From: Bythopirellula polymerisocia
Lineage (GTDB): Bacteria; Planctomycetota; Planctomycetia; Pirellulales; Lacipirellulaceae
Length of the DNA stretch: 64,000 nucleotides
Direction: 5' to 3'
Assembly: GCF_007860015.1 (NCBI RefSeq)
Contig: NZ_SJPS01000004.1
Coordinates: forward strand, 441,567 to 505,566
The position numbers and the translations under genes are program-made. Positions 62,300-64,000 of this stretch are shown here, piece after piece; the stretch's first letter is position 1, and each line of letters starts with the position of its first letter. The notes beneath the pieces were generated by a model. That model searched no databases. It worked only from the letters and a program-made list of their open reading frames with translations, and had not been told where the DNA came from.

Positions 62300-64000
62300 T
62301 CATCGCAATCCCGCACCAGACGAGGGTACCGCTCCAAATCCAGGGGCAGCGTTGGCCATGCCCTGCTTCGTCTCTCCACCGAGCGAAGGACCTGCCCGGC
62401 GGATTTGCTCGGTTAATCCAGCTATCGTGTAGGTGCCTGGAATCAAAATGGGTTTTGTGGGATTCTGTGCAGAGTAAATGGCCAGCAGGGGAATTTGCTG
62501 GGTGCCCAAATCCTGAAGTTTTTGGTTGACCTCGGGAGACGAGTCCTGATGAGTCCAGTCGGCTACTAACGTATAGATATCGTTATCGCGGAAGACCGCT
62601 TCCATTTCTTTGGTCTTGAGTACGGTCTTCTCCATGAATTTGCAAGTTGGGCACCAATCGGCCGTGAAATCGATCACGACTGTCTTCCCGTGCTCCAGTA
62701 ACCATTGCAGTTTTTTCTCACTGTAGGGTTGCCAGGGTTCTTGTCGAACGGAGTATTCGCCCGTTCCCTCGGAGAGAAGTTGTTCAAATTTGGCATCGGC
62801 CAGGATATGTGCGTCACGCATCTGGCGCTGCTCTAGAATCGGTGCAAGCCAGTAGAACGATACCAAGCCAATCATGGTACCGAAGGCAATTCCCTCTCCT
62901 AATGCGTTCCACCTCCGACTACTTGGGGCCGTTAGAGGGACCCGACCAATCCACCAACAGACTAGCCAGATTCCGAAGAGAAATGCCACGGTTGGCACGA
63001 CAAAGTGGGGCTTGAGAAGCGTGAGTAGATAAACCACAGTTCCGATCAAGACGAACCCCATCAATTGTTTGAATGTGTTCATCCATTCGCCCGGTTTGGG
63101 GAGAAACCGGATCAGTTGGGGAAATGCGCCGATCAAAATGTAGGGACTAGCCATCCCCAATCCAATCGTGAAAAAGATCGTCATGATTTGCCAGGGACTA
63201 CGGCTGAGCACTCCGACTAAAGCCGTCCCCATGAAGGGGCCCGTGCAGGGAGTTGCCAGGAGTGTGGTAATTGTCCCCTTGGCGAATGCGCCTTCGTAAC
63301 CTTCTTTCTGTCCAATCTCGGTCACTTTGCTGGTGCCGATAAATCCAGGGATGGGGATCTCCCAGATTCCCATGAAACTGAGTCCCATGGCAAAAATGAC
63401 CGCCGCCATGGCGATATTGAATTCGGGATACTGGAACAACTGGCCCCAGCCCAGGCGAAAGACGATCGACAAGACTGCCAACAGCATGAAGACGCTGATC
63501 ACACCGATCGCGTACCAGAGATTCAGAGCAAAGATTTTCCAGCGACTTTGGCCAGCTTGTTCGATAAAGGCAAATACCTTGAGCCCAATCACGGGCAAGA
63601 CGCACGGCATCACATTGAGGACTAAGCCTCCCAAAAAGGCTAGGACCAACAGGTGGGGAAAAGAGTCTTGTGTGGTAGATTCCACGACCAATGGAGCCGC
63701 GGTCCCGAGTTGTTGCGAAAAGAGTTTCTCAGTCGATTGGCCCGTGGACGGAACCGTCGGTGAAGATTGGGGAATAGTAACTTCAGTACCCTCGGCTGCG
63801 GTGAACTGAACTCCGGCGGGCAAGGTTACGCCCACTCCAATTTTCGCTTGAAAGTCTTCGTTGAAAGGTACGCACGTTTGAGGATTACAGGCCTGGCCAA
63901 CAACCTTGCCGACGATCTCGAGAGTGGAAGGATCAACACCCTTGGCTAGTTCGATTGGTGCAAACCATGTCACCGTTTTCGCATGTTCACGGATTTGCAG
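62300..64000 (-). CDS. Thiol:disulfide interchange protein DsbD, N-terminus cut by window
   Basis: The frame is open to the right edge, so the first part of the N-terminal periplasmic domain is missing. The visible piece ends with its VGQACNPQTCVPF region. Then come eight membrane spans with the redox Cys pair in MPCVLPVIGLK and TPCTGPFMGTA. The C-terminal thioredoxin domain has DWCPTCKFME. It carries electrons from cytoplasmic thioredoxin to periplasmic partners. The last ~25 residues (GMANAAPGFGAVPSSG) are a Gly/Ala-rich tail. Confidence 0.92.
   Translation of the reverse strand: MQIREHAKTVTWFAPIELAKGVDPSTLEIVGKVVGQACNPQTCVPFNEDFQAKIGVGVTLPAGVQFTAAEGTEVTIPQSSPTVPSTGQSTEKLFSQQLGTAAPLVVESTTQDSFPHLLVLAFLGGLVLNVMPCVLPVIGLKVFAFIEQAGQSRWKIFALNLWYAIGVISVFMLLAVLSIVFRLGWGQLFQYPEFNIAMAAVIFAMGLSFMGIWEIPIPGFIGTSKVTEIGQKEGYEGAFAKGTITTLLATPCTGPFMGTALVGVLSRSPWQIMTIFFTIGLGMASPYILIGAFPQLIRFLPKPGEWMNTFKQLMGFVLIGTVVYLLTLLKPHFVVPTVAFLFGIWLVCWWIGRVPLTAPSSRRWNALGEGIAFGTMIGLVSFYWLAPILEQRQMRDAHILADAKFEQLLSEGTGEYSVRQEPWQPYSEKKLQWLLEHGKTVVIDFTADWCPTCKFMEKTVLKTKEMEAVFRDNDIYTLVADWTHQDSSPEVNQKLQDLGTQQIPLLAIYSAQNPTKPILIPGTYTIAGLTEQIRRAGPSLGGETKQGMANAAPGFGAVPSSGAGLR

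Overview
The window looks like a chromosomal segment of a planctomycete, probably of the Pirellulales (inference). Supporting marks are a DUF1559 protein with a type IV pilin-like N-terminus next to a small lipoprotein, two PEP-CTERM proteins, a MoxR/DUF58/VWA/TPR/BatD (Bat-type) operon, a large VWA membrane protein with a glutamine-amidotransferase-like segment, and scattered gene order with many GTG/TTG starts. Two tRNA genes are present, Arg(CCT) and Glu(TTC). No phage, insertion sequence or CRISPR array was seen.

Layout. Positions 1-3655: end of a degenerate receiver-domain protein, a ferredoxin-NADP reductase-like flavoprotein behind an LTxxQ-type secreted protein, and an unrecognised secreted protein followed by a clear terminator. 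Positions 3945-9054: an inorganic-carbon locus. It has an SLC4-type bicarbonate transporter fused to a PTS EIIA-like domain, facing an operon of beta-carbonic anhydrase, a small membrane protein, and a SulP transporter with a long soluble insertion. Positions 9822-11710: tRNA-Arg and two PEP-CTERM proteins. Positions 12524-22450: a double-TM2 protein and a seven-gene Bat operon (moxR, DUF58, DUF4381-like, two VWA proteins, a TPR/Gln-rich protein, and a BatD-BatE fusion). Positions 22860-24625: rpiB and a Sua5-YwlE fusion, separated by hairpin repeats. Positions 24865-31503: an NHL-repeat protein, the large VWA protein, a lipoprotein with DUF1559 pair, and an ABC ATPase.

Positions 31608-51317 hold complex I genes on the minus strand in the order nuoI-A-C-D, then H-J-K-L-M-N, then an unknown helical gene. 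Between nuoD and nuoH sits an 8-kb block (40592-48140) of two related membrane glycosyltransferases, a methyltransferase, a thioester-reductase-like protein with an SCP2-like tail, and an MMPL/RND exporter. It looks like a glycolipid-making and export module whose product is unknown. nuoB, nuoE, nuoF and nuoG are not in the window. Positions 52126-64000: csrA, tRNA-Glu, argC-argJ with an RCK potassium channel, cobL, two small membrane proteins, a glgX-type debranching enzyme behind a perfect 34-bp palindrome, purM, and a DsbD-like protein cut by the window end.

Most notable points: the EIIA-SLC4 fusion with an intact candidate phosphorylation histidine, the lipid/glycan block inside the complex I genes, the Sua5-arginine-phosphatase fusion, a cluster of TGGTCATT motifs before argC, and an altered potassium-channel selectivity filter. 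All functional calls come from reading motifs by eye; no database search was run.
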